Below are positions 8,907 through 17,008 of a DNA stretch of 64,000 nucleotides, in pieces. This DNA is from Limnohabitans planktonicus II-D5 (GTDB lineage Bacteria > Pseudomonadota > Gammaproteobacteria > Burkholderiales > Burkholderiaceae_C). The notes beneath the pieces are model-generated. The model saw only the letters and a list, made by a program, of their open reading frames with translations. It was not told the DNA's origin and did no database searches. The DNA is taken from positions 35,931 to 99,930 of the forward strand of contig NZ_LFYT02000015.1 in the NCBI RefSeq assembly GCF_001270065.2, given 5' to 3'. The translations under genes were made by a program, and so were the position numbers. Every line of letters starts with the position of its first letter. The first letter of the stretch is position 1.

Positions 8907-10493
8907 TCAATGACGGAAGTGACGCACCCCGGTGAACACCATGGCCACGCCACGCTCGTTGGCGGCGTCAATCACCTCTTGGTCGCGCATGGAGCCACCG
9001 GGCTGGGCCACGCAGGTGGCACCCGCGTCCACCACCACATCGAGTCCGTCGCGGAAGGGGAAGAAAGCGTCGCTGGCGACCACGGTGCCCTGCAAGCTGA
9101 GCTTGGCCGCTTCGGCCTTGATGCTGGCGATGCGGGCCGAGTCAAGGCGACTCATTTGGCCAGCGCCCACGCCCATGGTCATGCCGTTTTTGCAGAACAC
9201 GATGGCGTTGGATTTGACGAACTTGGCCACTTTCCAGGCGAACAACAGGTCGTGCAGCTCTTCAGGGGTGGGTTGTTTGACGGTGACGATTTTCATGTCG
9301 GCCAACGCCAACTCGTGGTTGTCGGCGCTTTGCAGCAACAGGCCTGAGCCCACGCGTTTGGTTTCGAGCGCGTTGCGCACGTCGCCGTAATTGGCGGGCA
9401 AGGCGATTTTCATCAAACGAACGTTGACTTTGCTCTTGAACACTTCCAGTGCTTCGGCGCTGAAGTCGGGGGCCATCAGCACTTCGACGAATTGCTTGCT
9501 CACAGCCTCGGCAGCGGCTTTGTCCACAGGGCGGTTGAAGGCGATGATGCCGCCGAAGGCGCTGGTGGGGTCGGTTTGGAAGGCTTTGCTGTAGGCCTCG
9601 AGTGCCGTGGCACCCACCGCCACGCCGCAGGGGTTGGCGTGTTTGACGATGACACAAGCTGAGCTATCGAAGCTCTTCACGCATTCCCAAGCCGCATCGG
9701 CGTCGGCGATGTTGTTGTAGCTCAGCTCTTTGCCTTGCAGCTGCACGCCTGTGGCCAATGAGCCCGCAGCGGGGGCCAAATCACGGTACCAAGCGGCTTG
9801 CTGGTGGCTGTTTTCGCCGTAGCGCAGGTCTTGCACCTTGACGTATTGCTCGTTGAATTGACCTGAGAACTGGGCACGCTCGGGCACGTAGTCTTCGCTG
9901 AGTTTTTCGGCTTCAAAGTTCACGCTCGACAAATAGTTGCTGATCGCGCCGTCGTATTGGCTGATGCGGTTGAACGCAGCCACCGACAAAGCAAAGCGCA
10001 GTTTGTCGCTCAACTTGCCGCTGGCTTTCAGCTCGGCGAACACGTCCGCGTATTGGCTGGCGTCGGTCACGATGCCCACGTCTTTCCAGTTTTTGGCGGC
10101 AGAGCGCACCATGGCGGGGCCGCCGATGTCGATGTTCTCGATCGCGTCGGCCAGCGTGCAGCCGGGCTTGGCCACGGTGGCTTCAAACGGGTAGAGGTTG
10201 ACGATGAGCAGGTCGATGGTGGCTATGCCTTGCGCCTGCAAAGCAGCCATGTGCTCGGGCGTGTCGCGACGGGCCAGCAAGCCGCCGTGCACTTTGGGGT
10301 GCAGTGTTTTGACGCGGCCGTCCAGCATTTCCGGAAAACCGGTGACCTCGGCCACTTCGGTCACGGGCAAGCCTTGCTCGGCCAGCAGTTTGGCGGTGCC
10401 GCCGGTGGAAATCAGGCCCACGCCCAAGGCGTGCAGTGCTTTGGCCAGGTCGACGATGCCGGTTTTGTCAGAGACAGAGATGAGGGCTCTCAT
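8907..10493 (-). CDS. purH: bifunctional AICAR transformylase / IMP cyclohydrolase
   Basis: Catalyses the last two steps of de novo purine synthesis: AICAR formylation with 10-formyl-THF, then ring closure to IMP. The IMP cyclohydrolase domain comes first ([29 protein letters not shown]), then the transformylase domain ([37 protein letters not shown]). The ATG at 10493 ([12 protein letters not shown]) gives 528 residues, close to the usual length; an in-frame TTG lies 15 bp upstream. It follows dusB and fis on the same strand, an order common in Burkholderiales. Confidence 0.96.
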   Translation of the reverse strand: MRALISVSDKTGIVDLAKALHALGVGLISTGGTAKLLAEQGLPVTEVAEVTGFPEMLDGRVKTLHPKVHGGLLARRDTPEHMAALQAQGIATIDLLIVNLYPFEATVAKPGCTLADAIENIDIGGPAMVRSAAKNWKDVGIVTDASQYADVFAELKASGKLSDKLRFALSVAAFNRISQYDGAISNYLSSVNFEAEKLSEDYVPERAQFSGQFNEQYVKVQDLRYGENSHQQAAWYRDLAPAAGSLATGVQLQGKELSYNNIADADAAWECVKSFDSSACVIVKHANPCGVAVGATALEAYSKAFQTDPTSAFGGIIAFNRPVDKAAAEAVSKQFVEVLMAPDFSAEALEVFKSKVNVRLMKIALPANYGDVRNALETKRVGSGLLLQSADNHELALADMKIVTVKQPTPEELHDLLFAWKVAKFVKSNAIVFCKNGMTMGVGAGQMSRLDSARIASIKAEAAKLSLQGTVVASDAFFPFRDGLDVVVDAGATCVAQPGGSMRDQEVIDAANERGVAMVFTGVRHFRH

Positions 10494-10593
10494 GGGGACT
10501 TTCTTCAAAATTCAGAGGTATTCAAGGCGGGGCCGGGCTAAAGGGTTCCGGCAAGGATTCAAGGGCGTTGGGCGGGAGCAGGCCGCGCCAGCT

Positions 10594-10833
10594 TCATTTC
10601 AACAAATCGTGTTCGAGCAGTTTTTTGCGCAAGGTGTTGCGGTTCAAGCCCAGCCATTCGGCCGCGCGTGACTGGTTTTGCCCGGACTGGGTCATCACCA
10701 CGTCGAGCAGCGGCTTTTCGACCAGCTTGACCAGCATGTCATAAAGGCCTGTGGGGTCGGTGCCGTCCAGGTCGCGAAAGTAAATGTCCAGGTTGTCCCG
10801 GATGCAGTTTTCAATGGATTGGGGTTCGCTCAT
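10594..10833 (-). CDS. fis: Fis family nucleoid-associated DNA-binding protein
   Basis: A 79-residue protein with the C-terminal Fis helix-turn-helix (QSRAAEWLGLNRNTLRKKL) and the preceding dimerisation helices. Fis bends DNA and adjusts rRNA and growth-phase promoters. The ATG overlaps the dusB stop as ATGA at 10830-10833, the coupling also known from enteric dusB-fis. purH follows 100 bp downstream. Confidence 0.93.
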   Translation of the reverse strand: MSEPQSIENCIRDNLDIYFRDLDGTDPTGLYDMLVKLVEKPLLDVVMTQSGQNQSRAAEWLGLNRNTLRKKLLEHDLLK

Positions 10834-11877
10834 GGCGTGGTCTCTAAATCGGTGCAGGCCTCGGGGCGCTGGGCCTGGCGCTGGGGCAAACGCTCCATCT
10901 GCTCGGCCAGGCCGTCCAGATAAGCGGCCACTGCGGCCAGTTGCCCGGCTGCGGTCTCCAAGGTGTTCATGTGTTCGCGAAAGGCGTCGCCACCGGGCAG
11001 CGTGCGCACATACCAGCCGATGTGTTTGCGTGCCGAGCGCACGCCGGTGTATTCGCCGTACAGACCGTAGTGGTCTTGCAGGTGTTCCAGCAAGGCGCGG
11101 CGCACTTCGGCCACCAGCGGCGCGGCCAGGTGTTCGCCCGTGGCCAAAAAGTGGCCAATCTCACGAAAGATCCAGGGGCTGCCTTGCGCAGCGCGGCCGA
11201 TCATGACTGCATCGGCTCCGGTGACCTTCAGCACATCGCGGGCTTTTTCGGGTGAATCCACATCGCCATTGGCCACCACCGGGATGCGCAAAGCGGCCTT
11301 GACGGCGGCCACGGTCTCGTATTCGGCCCAGCCTTTGTAGCCTTGCTCGCGGGTGCGGCCATGCACGGTGACCATTTGCACCCCGGCGCTCTCAGCGGCG
11401 CGGGCCAGGCTCAGGGCGTTTTTTTCGGCATCGCACCAGCCTGTCCGCATCTTGAGTGTGACGGGCACGCCGTGGGGCAAGGCCGCTTCGACCACGGCGC
11501 TGATGATCTCCAGCGCCAGCGGCTCGTCTTGCATCAGGGCCGATCCAGCCCATTTGTTGCAGACTTTTTTTGGCCGGGCAGCCCATGTTGATGTCAATGA
11601 TTTGCGCGCCCCGGTCGATGTTGTAGCGCGTGGCGTCGGCCATCATCTGCGCTTCGGTGCCCGCAATTTGCACCGCAATCGGACCGGGCTCGCCGTCGTG
11701 GTTGGCCCGGCGTGAGGTTTTAAGCGAAGCCCATAAATCAGGCCGCGAGGTCACCATTTCGCTCACCGCGTAGCCCGCCCCGAACTGCCTGCACAGCTGG
11801 CGAAATGGCCGGTCCGTCACCCCCGCCATGGGGGCGACAAACAAGTTGTTCGGCAATAGGAAAGGGCCAATCTGCAT
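10830..11877 (-). pseudogene. dusB: dusB tRNA-dihydrouridine synthase, frameshifted at an A7 run
   Basis: FMN enzyme that reduces uridines in the tRNA D-loop. The N-terminal part reads correctly from ATG 11877 (PFLLPNNLFVAPMAGVTDRPF, IDINMGCPAKK) and then goes out of frame. The conserved continuation KVCNKWAGSALMQDEP, with catalytic Cys in CPAKKVCNK-type sequence, is in the next frame and stays open to the stop at 10830. The break is a run of seven A on the coding strand (plus 11565-11571); six A would restore one frame of about 349 codons. It could be a real mutation, a sequencing error in a homopolymer, or slippage-rescued expression. The intact downstream half and overlapping fis argue against long decay. 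Confidence 0.85.
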
Positions 11878-11929
11878 GACTGGAAGGTGTGCTGGAAAGG
11901 GGAATGTTTAAAAAGGAGGGACGATTGTA

Positions 11930-11950
11930 GTTGCTTAATATTTCAGCAAC
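11930..11950 (-). promoter_or_regulatory. inverted repeat with Fis-like core upstream of dusB-fis
   Basis: GTTGCT at 11930-11935 and AGCAAC at 11945-11950 form an inverted repeat around an AT-rich centre. The 15-bp core fits the degenerate Fis pattern at all but one position. A -10-like TACAAT lies just beside it on the minus strand. Fis autoregulation of dusB-fis is known in enteric bacteria; its use here is inference. Confidence 0.35.
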
Positions 11951-12057
11951 TGAAAGCAAATTGTGCTAAGGCGCATCCAAATATTTGTGAATCAGGTGAC
12001 CCATTGGTCATCATCCCGCCATGGCGAGGTGTAGCGCTTGTGTCCATGTCGCGGTCC

Positions 12058-13872
12058 TCAATCAGACCGAATGGCACTGGCCACCGCTTGCGCCACCTTG
12101 ATGCCGTCCACCCCTGCAGACAGGATGCCGCCCGCATAGCTGGCACCTTCTCCCGCCGGATACAGGCCACGGGTGTTGAGACTCTGAAAATCTTCACCAC
12201 GCGGGATTTTGAGCGGTGACGAGGTGCGCGTTTCCACCCCGGTCATGACCGCATCATGCATGTCATAGCCCTTGATCTTGCGGCCAAACACCGGCAGTGC
12301 TTCGCGCATGGCGGCCACCGCGTAGTCGGGCAAGACATCGGCCAGATCGGTCAATTTCACACCGGGTTTGTAAGACGGCTGCACGCTGCCCCAGGTGGTG
12401 GAGGGGCGCTGCGCCAAAAAGTCGCCCACCAGTTGGCCGGGCGCTTCGTAGTTGGCACCGCCCACTTCAAAGGCCCGGGTTTCCAGCTGACGCTGCAGCA
12501 CGATGCCTGCCAGTGGGTGCGCTTGGGAAGGCTGCAACTCGGCCCATGCTTGGGCTTCTTGCGCCAGCAGCACGCCGTCTTGCTCGCCAAAGGCGGCTTG
12601 CCAGGCAGCAGTGTCCAGCGGGTAGTCAGGCGGATCAATGCCCACCACCATGCCCGCGTTGGCATTGCGCTCGTTGCGCGAGTATTGGCTCATGCCATTG
12701 GTCACCACGCGGCCGGGCTCGCTGGTGGCGGCCACCACCGTGCCGCCGGGGCACATGCAAAAGCTGTAGACCGCGCGGCCGTTTTGCGCATGGTGCACCA
12801 GCTTGTAGTCGGCCGCGCCCAGCAGCGGGTGGCCCGCATGACGGCCCCAGCGGGCTTGGTCGATCACGCTTTGCGGGTGCTCGATGCGCACGCCAATCGA
12901 AAACGCTTTGGCTTGCATGGCCACGCCACTGCGGTGCAGCATGACAAAGGTGTCGCGTGAGCTGTGCCCCAGGGCCAATACCGCGTGGCGCGTGGGCAGG
13001 GTGTGGCTTTGGCCGGTTTGCTGGTCCAGCACCTGCAAACCGGTGAGTTGATGACCGCCCTCTGCGGGCGCGAGCAGCACATCGCTCACGCGTTGCTCAA
13101 AGCGGATGTCGCCACCCAGCGCGATGATTTGTTCGCGAATGTTCTCGACCACCTTGACCAGCTTGAACGTGCCGATGTGCGGGTGTGCGGCATACAAAAT
13201 GTCGGCAGGCGCTCCAGCTTTCACGAACTCATCCATGACCTTGCGTCCCAGGTGGCGGGGATCCTTGATCTGGCTGTAGAGCTTGCCGTCGCTGAAGGTG
13301 CCTGCACCGCCTTCACCAAACTGCACATTGCTCTCGGGGTTGAGCACTTGCTTGCGCCACAGGCCCCAAGTGTCTTTGGTGCGTTCACGCACCGGCTTGC
13401 CGCGCTCCAGCACGATGGGCCGAAAGCCCATTTGCGCCAGGGCCAATGCCGCAAACATGCCGCAAGGGCCAAAGCCCACCACTACTGGGCGCTCGCCGTC
13501 TTGCGCACCAAAACCTGCGGGGGCGTGGCAGGGGGCATGCCAGCGCATGTCGGGGGTGGCTTGGATGTGGGGATGGTTGGCGAACTGCTGCAGCAAGTTG
13601 TTTTCGGTCTGCGCATCGGTCAGCGCCAGGTCCACGATGTACACCGCCAGCAGGTCAGCCTTGCGGGCGTCAAAGCTGCGCTTGAAGACCTGCAGCGTGG
13701 CAATGTCTGCTGTGACCAAGCCCAGCGCTTGCGCCGCCAATTGGCGCAGGGCTTCTTCGGGGTGCGGCGTGAGCAGACGGTCTTCATCGGTCTCGGACGG
13801 CGCATCGGCCGCGCGACGCACCTCAACCGGCAGGGCCGAAAGGGGGAGTTTGAGTTCGGAAATTCGGATCAT
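12058..13872 (-). CDS. FAD-dependent NAD(P)/FAD oxidoreductase (COG2509-type)
   Basis: A 604-residue flavoprotein. The dinucleotide-binding glycine motif is VVVGFGPCGMFAALALAQMG near residue 130, followed by LERGKPVRERT, FGEGGAGTFSDGKL and the C-terminal FAD-contact segment GLYPAGEGASYAGGILSAGVDG. This layout matches the large uncharacterised FAD-utilising dehydrogenases. AGAGG lies six bases before the ATG at 13872; an in-frame GTG is two codons further up. No partner gene is adjacent. The reaction is unknown. Confidence 0.85.
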   Translation of the reverse strand: MIRISELKLPLSALPVEVRRAADAPSETDEDRLLTPHPEEALRQLAAQALGLVTADIATLQVFKRSFDARKADLLAVYIVDLALTDAQTENNLLQQFANHPHIQATPDMRWHAPCHAPAGFGAQDGERPVVVGFGPCGMFAALALAQMGFRPIVLERGKPVRERTKDTWGLWRKQVLNPESNVQFGEGGAGTFSDGKLYSQIKDPRHLGRKVMDEFVKAGAPADILYAAHPHIGTFKLVKVVENIREQIIALGGDIRFEQRVSDVLLAPAEGGHQLTGLQVLDQQTGQSHTLPTRHAVLALGHSSRDTFVMLHRSGVAMQAKAFSIGVRIEHPQSVIDQARWGRHAGHPLLGAADYKLVHHAQNGRAVYSFCMCPGGTVVAATSEPGRVVTNGMSQYSRNERNANAGMVVGIDPPDYPLDTAAWQAAFGEQDGVLLAQEAQAWAELQPSQAHPLAGIVLQRQLETRAFEVGGANYEAPGQLVGDFLAQRPSTTWGSVQPSYKPGVKLTDLADVLPDYAVAAMREALPVFGRKIKGYDMHDAVMTGVETRTSSPLKIPRGEDFQSLNTRGLYPAGEGASYAGGILSAGVDGIKVAQAVASAIRSD

Positions 13873-14026
13873 GGGCACCTCTGTGGCTTGTGGTTATCAA
13901 GCAAGAAGCCGTGATTATCTCCGCACCGGCAAGCATGGCAGAAAGCTCTTGTCGGGGCCAAAGCGATCGACGCACTGGGAGGCGGTCTTGCGGGTCGGCA
14001 GCTTCAGATCCGAAGAGGTGATGAAT

Positions 14027-14105
14027 GAATTGGGGTCAGATCCCAATTGTTTGGGTGATCTCAAGTGTGAATTGGGGTCAGATCCCAATTGTTTGGGTGA
14101 TCTCA
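14027..14105. repeat. 42-bp direct duplication carrying a palindrome
   Basis: Two identical 37-bp blocks (14027-14063 and 14069-14105), period 42 bp, each contain AATTGGG...CCCAATT, a palindrome centred on GTCAGAT. The second copy contains the cysK stop codon (14103-14105). The 110 bp between the repeat and the oxidoreductase start (about 13915-14026) has an open minus-strand frame with no recognisable product. Confidence 0.8.
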
Positions 14106-15020
14106 CGCAGGCAAGAAGCCTTCAATAGACAAGTAGCGCTCGCCCGTGTCGTAGTTGAAGCCCAGTACGGTGGCACCTGCTGGCAGCTCGGGCAGTTTTT
14201 GTGCGATGGCCGCCAGAGTCGCACCCGACGAAATACCGACCAACATGCCCTCTTCGCAGGCTGAGCGGCGTGCATATTCACGGGCAGCTTCGGCGTCGAC
14301 CTGGATCACGCCGTCTAGCACGCGGGTGTCGAGGTTTTTCGGGATAAAGCCTGCGCCAATGCCCTGGATGGGGTGGGGTGCGGGCGCCCCGCCCGAGATC
14401 ACGGGCGATGCCGCTGGCTCGACTGCAAACACCTTGAGTTGGGGGAAATGGCTCTTGAGCACGCGGGCCGTGCCCGTCAGGTGGCCGCCCGTGCCCACAC
14501 CTGTGATGAGGGCGTCGATGCCATCGGGAAAGTCGGCCAAAATTTCTTGCGCCGTGGTGCGCACATGCACGTCGATGTTGGCGGGGTTTTCAAACTGCTG
14601 GGGCATCCAGGCTCCGGGCGTGCTGGCCACCAGTTCTTCAGCGCGGGCAATCGCGCCCTTCATGCCTTTTTCGCGGGGCGTGAGGTCAAACGATGCACCA
14701 TAGGCCAGCATCAGGCGGCGGCGCTCGATGCTCATGCTGTCGGGCATGACCAGCACCAACTTGTAGTCTTTCACGGCGGCCACCATGGCCAGGCCGATGC
14801 CGGTGTTGCCCGAGGTGGGCTCGATGATGGTGCCGCCAGGCTTCAAGGCGCCGGTTTTTTCGGCGTCTTCGACCATGGCCAGCGCGATGCGGTCCTTGAT
14901 AGAGCCACCCGGGTTACCGCGTTCTGATTTGATCCAGACATTGGCCTGTGCGCCAAATATTCGGTTGATGCGCACATGCGGCGTGTGGCCAATGGTGTCG
15001 AGAATGGAGCGGGCTTTCAT
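14103..15020 (-). CDS. cysK: cysteine synthase A (O-acetylserine sulfhydrylase)
   Basis: PLP enzyme that makes L-cysteine from O-acetylserine and sulfide. The 305 residues include the PLP lysine in [14 protein letters not shown] near residue 42, the substrate loop [10 protein letters not shown] near 68, the phosphate-binding [10 protein letters not shown] near 175 and SSGATLAA near 263. Length and order fit the CysK family better than CysM. Its stop codon lies within the 42-bp duplication, so the last bases of the gene were shaped by that repeat. Confidence 0.93.
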   Translation of the reverse strand: MKARSILDTIGHTPHVRINRIFGAQANVWIKSERGNPGGSIKDRIALAMVEDAEKTGALKPGGTIIEPTSGNTGIGLAMVAAVKDYKLVLVMPDSMSIERRRLMLAYGASFDLTPREKGMKGAIARAEELVASTPGAWMPQQFENPANIDVHVRTTAQEILADFPDGIDALITGVGTGGHLTGTARVLKSHFPQLKVFAVEPAASPVISGGAPAPHPIQGIGAGFIPKNLDTRVLDGVIQVDAEAAREYARRSACEEGMLVGISSGATLAAIAQKLPELPAGATVLGFNYDTGERYLSIEGFLPA

Positions 15021-15150
15021 GCGGTTTCCAAGGGTTTGAGGTTGGCCGAATTATGCGGATGGCGAGAGCTGCCTGTATGTCTTGTGTGGCACACAACGTT
15101 CGCGCAGCACTGTTCGGCTCGCGTGCTCTGCGCTCAGGCGATAATCAAAG

Positions 15151-15506
15151 GGTGAAGCTCGCCAGACCGTCGCTGGTGCAATTTCCGAAAGGAAGCACTG
15201 GAGGAACGTCCGGACTGCACAGGACAGCGTAGGAGGCAACGCCTCTCCACCGTGAGGTGAGGATCAGAGCAACAGAGACGAGCCGATTGAGTTCGGGTGA
15301 AACGGGCAATCTCTACGCGCAGCAATACCAAGTAGGCCTTCCTGAAGGGGCGCGGTTCGCCGCACTCCTTCTCCCTGTGGTTCCGCGGGGTGAGTTGGCG
15401 GGTAGGTAGCAACGAGCCGGGTGGGCGACCCCCGGCCCAGAGTAATGGCGGTCACGCAGCGGGCAACCGCTGTGCACAGAATCCGGCTTATCGGCGGGCT
15501 TCACAC
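15151..15506 (+). ncRNA. rnpB: RNase P RNA, bacterial type A
   Basis: Catalytic RNA that trims the 5' leader of pre-tRNAs. The P1 ends pair: GTGAAGCTCGCC at about 15152-15163 with GGCGGGCTTCAC at about 15493-15504, one wobble. Universally conserved core segments are present: GAGGAACGTCCGGACT near 15200, ACAGAGACGAG near 15270, GAAACGGGCAA near 15299, and AGAGTAATGGCGG near 15440 followed by ACAGAATCCGGCTTA near 15477. The total of about 355 nt is normal. A terminator follows at 15551. Ends are placed from the P1 pairing and may shift a few bases. Confidence 0.95.
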
Positions 15507-15550
15507 TTATTCAAACGCGTCCAAGGCGATCGCGTATTTGCGCAGACAAC

Positions 15551-15576
15551 AAAAAACCCGCCAAGGCGGGTTTTTT
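15551..15576. terminator. bidirectional intrinsic terminator between rnpB and the IscR-like gene
   Basis: AAAAAACCCGCC, two A, then GGCGGGTTTTTT form a perfect symmetrical stem with T-runs on both strands. It lies 45 bp after rnpB and 20 bp after the stop of the convergent IscR-like gene, so it can end both transcripts. Confidence 0.9.
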
Positions 15577-15595
15577 GCGGAGGGTCAAACGCCAA

Positions 15596-16117
15596 TCAGC
15601 CGCGAGACGGCATCAAGCTGCCGGCCAGTGCAAAGACCGAGTTGGGCGCAGTGATTTTCAGGGTGCTTTTGGGCTTGGCAAACACACCGCGTTTGACGGA
15701 TGGGGCTGGCGCTGGCTCAACCGTCACGCCTTTGGTGCGCTGCTCTGCCACCAATTGGCGCAAGCTGATGGACTGCAGATGGGTCAACATTTTTTCATTC
15801 AGGCTGGCCCACAGTTCACTGCTCATCCAGCCGCCTTCGGCTGCTGCTTCCTCTTCAGAGGGTGCATCCACAGCGCCCACGATGTCGGCCATGGTGATTT
15901 TTTCGGCATTGCGCGAAAGCGAATACCCGCCGCCGGGGCCACGGGTGCTCTCGACCAAGCCTTGTTGGCGAAGCTTGCTGAACAACTGCTCCAGGTAGGA
16001 CAGCGAAATTTGGTGGCGCACGCTGATGGCGGCCAGCGACACGGGGCCGCGGTCTTCGCGCAGTGCAACGTCGATCATCGCGGTGACGGCAAATCGGCTC
16101 TTGGTGCTCAAACGCAT
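15596..16117 (-). CDS. Rrf2-family regulator, IscR-like, without cluster cysteines
   Basis: A 173-residue Rrf2-family transcription regulator. The winged helix matches IscR closely (MRLSTKSRFAVTAMIDVAL, ISLSYLEQLFSKLRQQGLV, RGPGGGYSLSR, MADIVGAVD). IscR normally holds a 2Fe-2S cluster with three Cys after GAVDAT. Here that segment, residues 84-98, is Glu/Ala-rich and the whole protein has no Cys, so it cannot bind a cluster in the usual way. A 45-residue extension follows QLV. GAAAGGAGCACACC precedes the ATG. No isc genes lie beside it, unlike the usual iscR-iscSUA order. Confidence 0.85.
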   Translation of the reverse strand: MRLSTKSRFAVTAMIDVALREDRGPVSLAAISVRHQISLSYLEQLFSKLRQQGLVESTRGPGGGYSLSRNAEKITMADIVGAVDAPSEEEAAAEGGWMSSELWASLNEKMLTHLQSISLRQLVAEQRTKGVTVEPAPAPSVKRGVFAKPKSTLKITAPNSVFALAGSLMPSRG

Positions 16118-16139
16118 GGTGTGCTCCTTTCTGCGTTGG

Positions 16140-16205
16140 ACAAAACCCTTTTGGGTTTTGTGGTGTCTTTGACGGCGGGTTTCGCAGTCATAACCAAGTG
16201 GTTAT
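16140..16205 (-). promoter_or_regulatory. two palindromes in the leader of the IscR-like gene
   Basis: A perfect hairpin lies at 16140-16161 (ACAAAACCC, four T, then its complement), and a second palindrome, ATAACCAAGTGGTTAT, at 16190-16205 has 7-bp arms. The second is centred about 80 bp before the ATG and is a candidate autoregulatory operator for this Rrf2 protein. The first could form an mRNA stem close to the ribosome site. Confidence 0.4.
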
Positions 16206-16284
16206 TTTCTCAGACTGCTCTTTAAATTGGGGATTGCCCGTTTCATTTCAAGGGTAAATCCTGTGTATTTTTGTCGGAAATCAA

Positions 16285-16980
16285 CTAAAACCGCTCGTAA
16301 CCTTCCAGCTGCCGCCACTGGCCTGGCTCCAGCGGGGCCAGACTCAGTCGGCCCACCCGCTGGCGGCGCAGGTCTTGCAGGGGGCATTGTTCGTCCAGCC
16401 AGCGACCCAAATCCAGCCCGTCAATGTCTTTGCCCGCGATGCGCAGTACCGTGAGTTGCTCGGTTTGGCGGTTGATGCTGGCGCGGATGCCCGGGCCGTT
16501 CAGGGCCTTGATCAGGCTTTCGGGCACTTCGCCGCTCAGAGTGGCCATCCACTCTTGTTCCATGGGGCTGCGGCGGTCTTCCAGGTGGCGCAGCACGCCC
16601 ACATCGTCCGTGAAGATGCACAGACCGCTGGCGGGTTTGGCCAGAGGCAGGGGCATTTGCATTTTGGCCAGGCGCTCAGGCCCCCAAATGCCAGGCTGCG
16701 GGGCTTTGAGGCCCACGGTGTCTTGCAGCCAGGCCAGGTTGGCCACCCGGTGCGCGGGTTTGAACAGCACCAAGGTCATGGGGGCCAGCGCGGCCATGGA
16801 AACCAAACGGTTCACCTGAACGGCTTGCTCGGGCCGCACGCGCCGGGCCGGGTCGGTGACCACTTTGCCCGCCACCTGCACGCCACCGGCCACGATCAGG
16901 GCTTCCGCTTCGCGGCGCGAACAGTTTTGCTCGGCGGCCACGCGTTTGGCCAGGCGGATGCCTTCTTCAGAGGAAATCAT
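16285..16980 (-). CDS. S4-domain RsuA/RluF-family protein, catalytic Asp replaced
   Basis: A 231-residue homologue of the rRNA pseudouridine synthases of the RsuA/RluB/E/F group. An S4 RNA-binding domain (LAKRVAAEQNCSRREAEALI) starts at residue 10. The family motif around the catalytic Asp, GRLDxxSxGL, reads PLAKPASGLCIFTDD here with Ala114 at the Asp position, so isomerase activity is not expected. The rest of the fold, including VLRIAGKDIDGLDLG and WLDEQCPLQDLRR, is retained. It may bind rRNA or act as a chaperone. ATG 16980 is chosen; an in-frame TTG lies four codons upstream. Confidence 0.75.
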   Translation of the reverse strand: MISSEEGIRLAKRVAAEQNCSRREAEALIVAGGVQVAGKVVTDPARRVRPEQAVQVNRLVSMAALAPMTLVLFKPAHRVANLAWLQDTVGLKAPQPGIWGPERLAKMQMPLPLAKPASGLCIFTDDVGVLRHLEDRRSPMEQEWMATLSGEVPESLIKALNGPGIRASINRQTEQLTVLRIAGKDIDGLDLGRWLDEQCPLQDLRRQRVGRLSLAPLEPGQWRQLEGYERF

Positions 16981-17008
16981 CGATGCTTTCAAAAATACTC
17001 AAAGCGAA

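Noticed and set aside
13915..14026. Possible transposase end near the 42-bp duplication
   Set aside because: A minus-strand frame is open here but no transposase motif can be recognised; too short to call.
15264..15998. Short open frames on both strands over rnpB
   Set aside because: The region folds as RNase P RNA with all conserved core segments, so the frames are chance.
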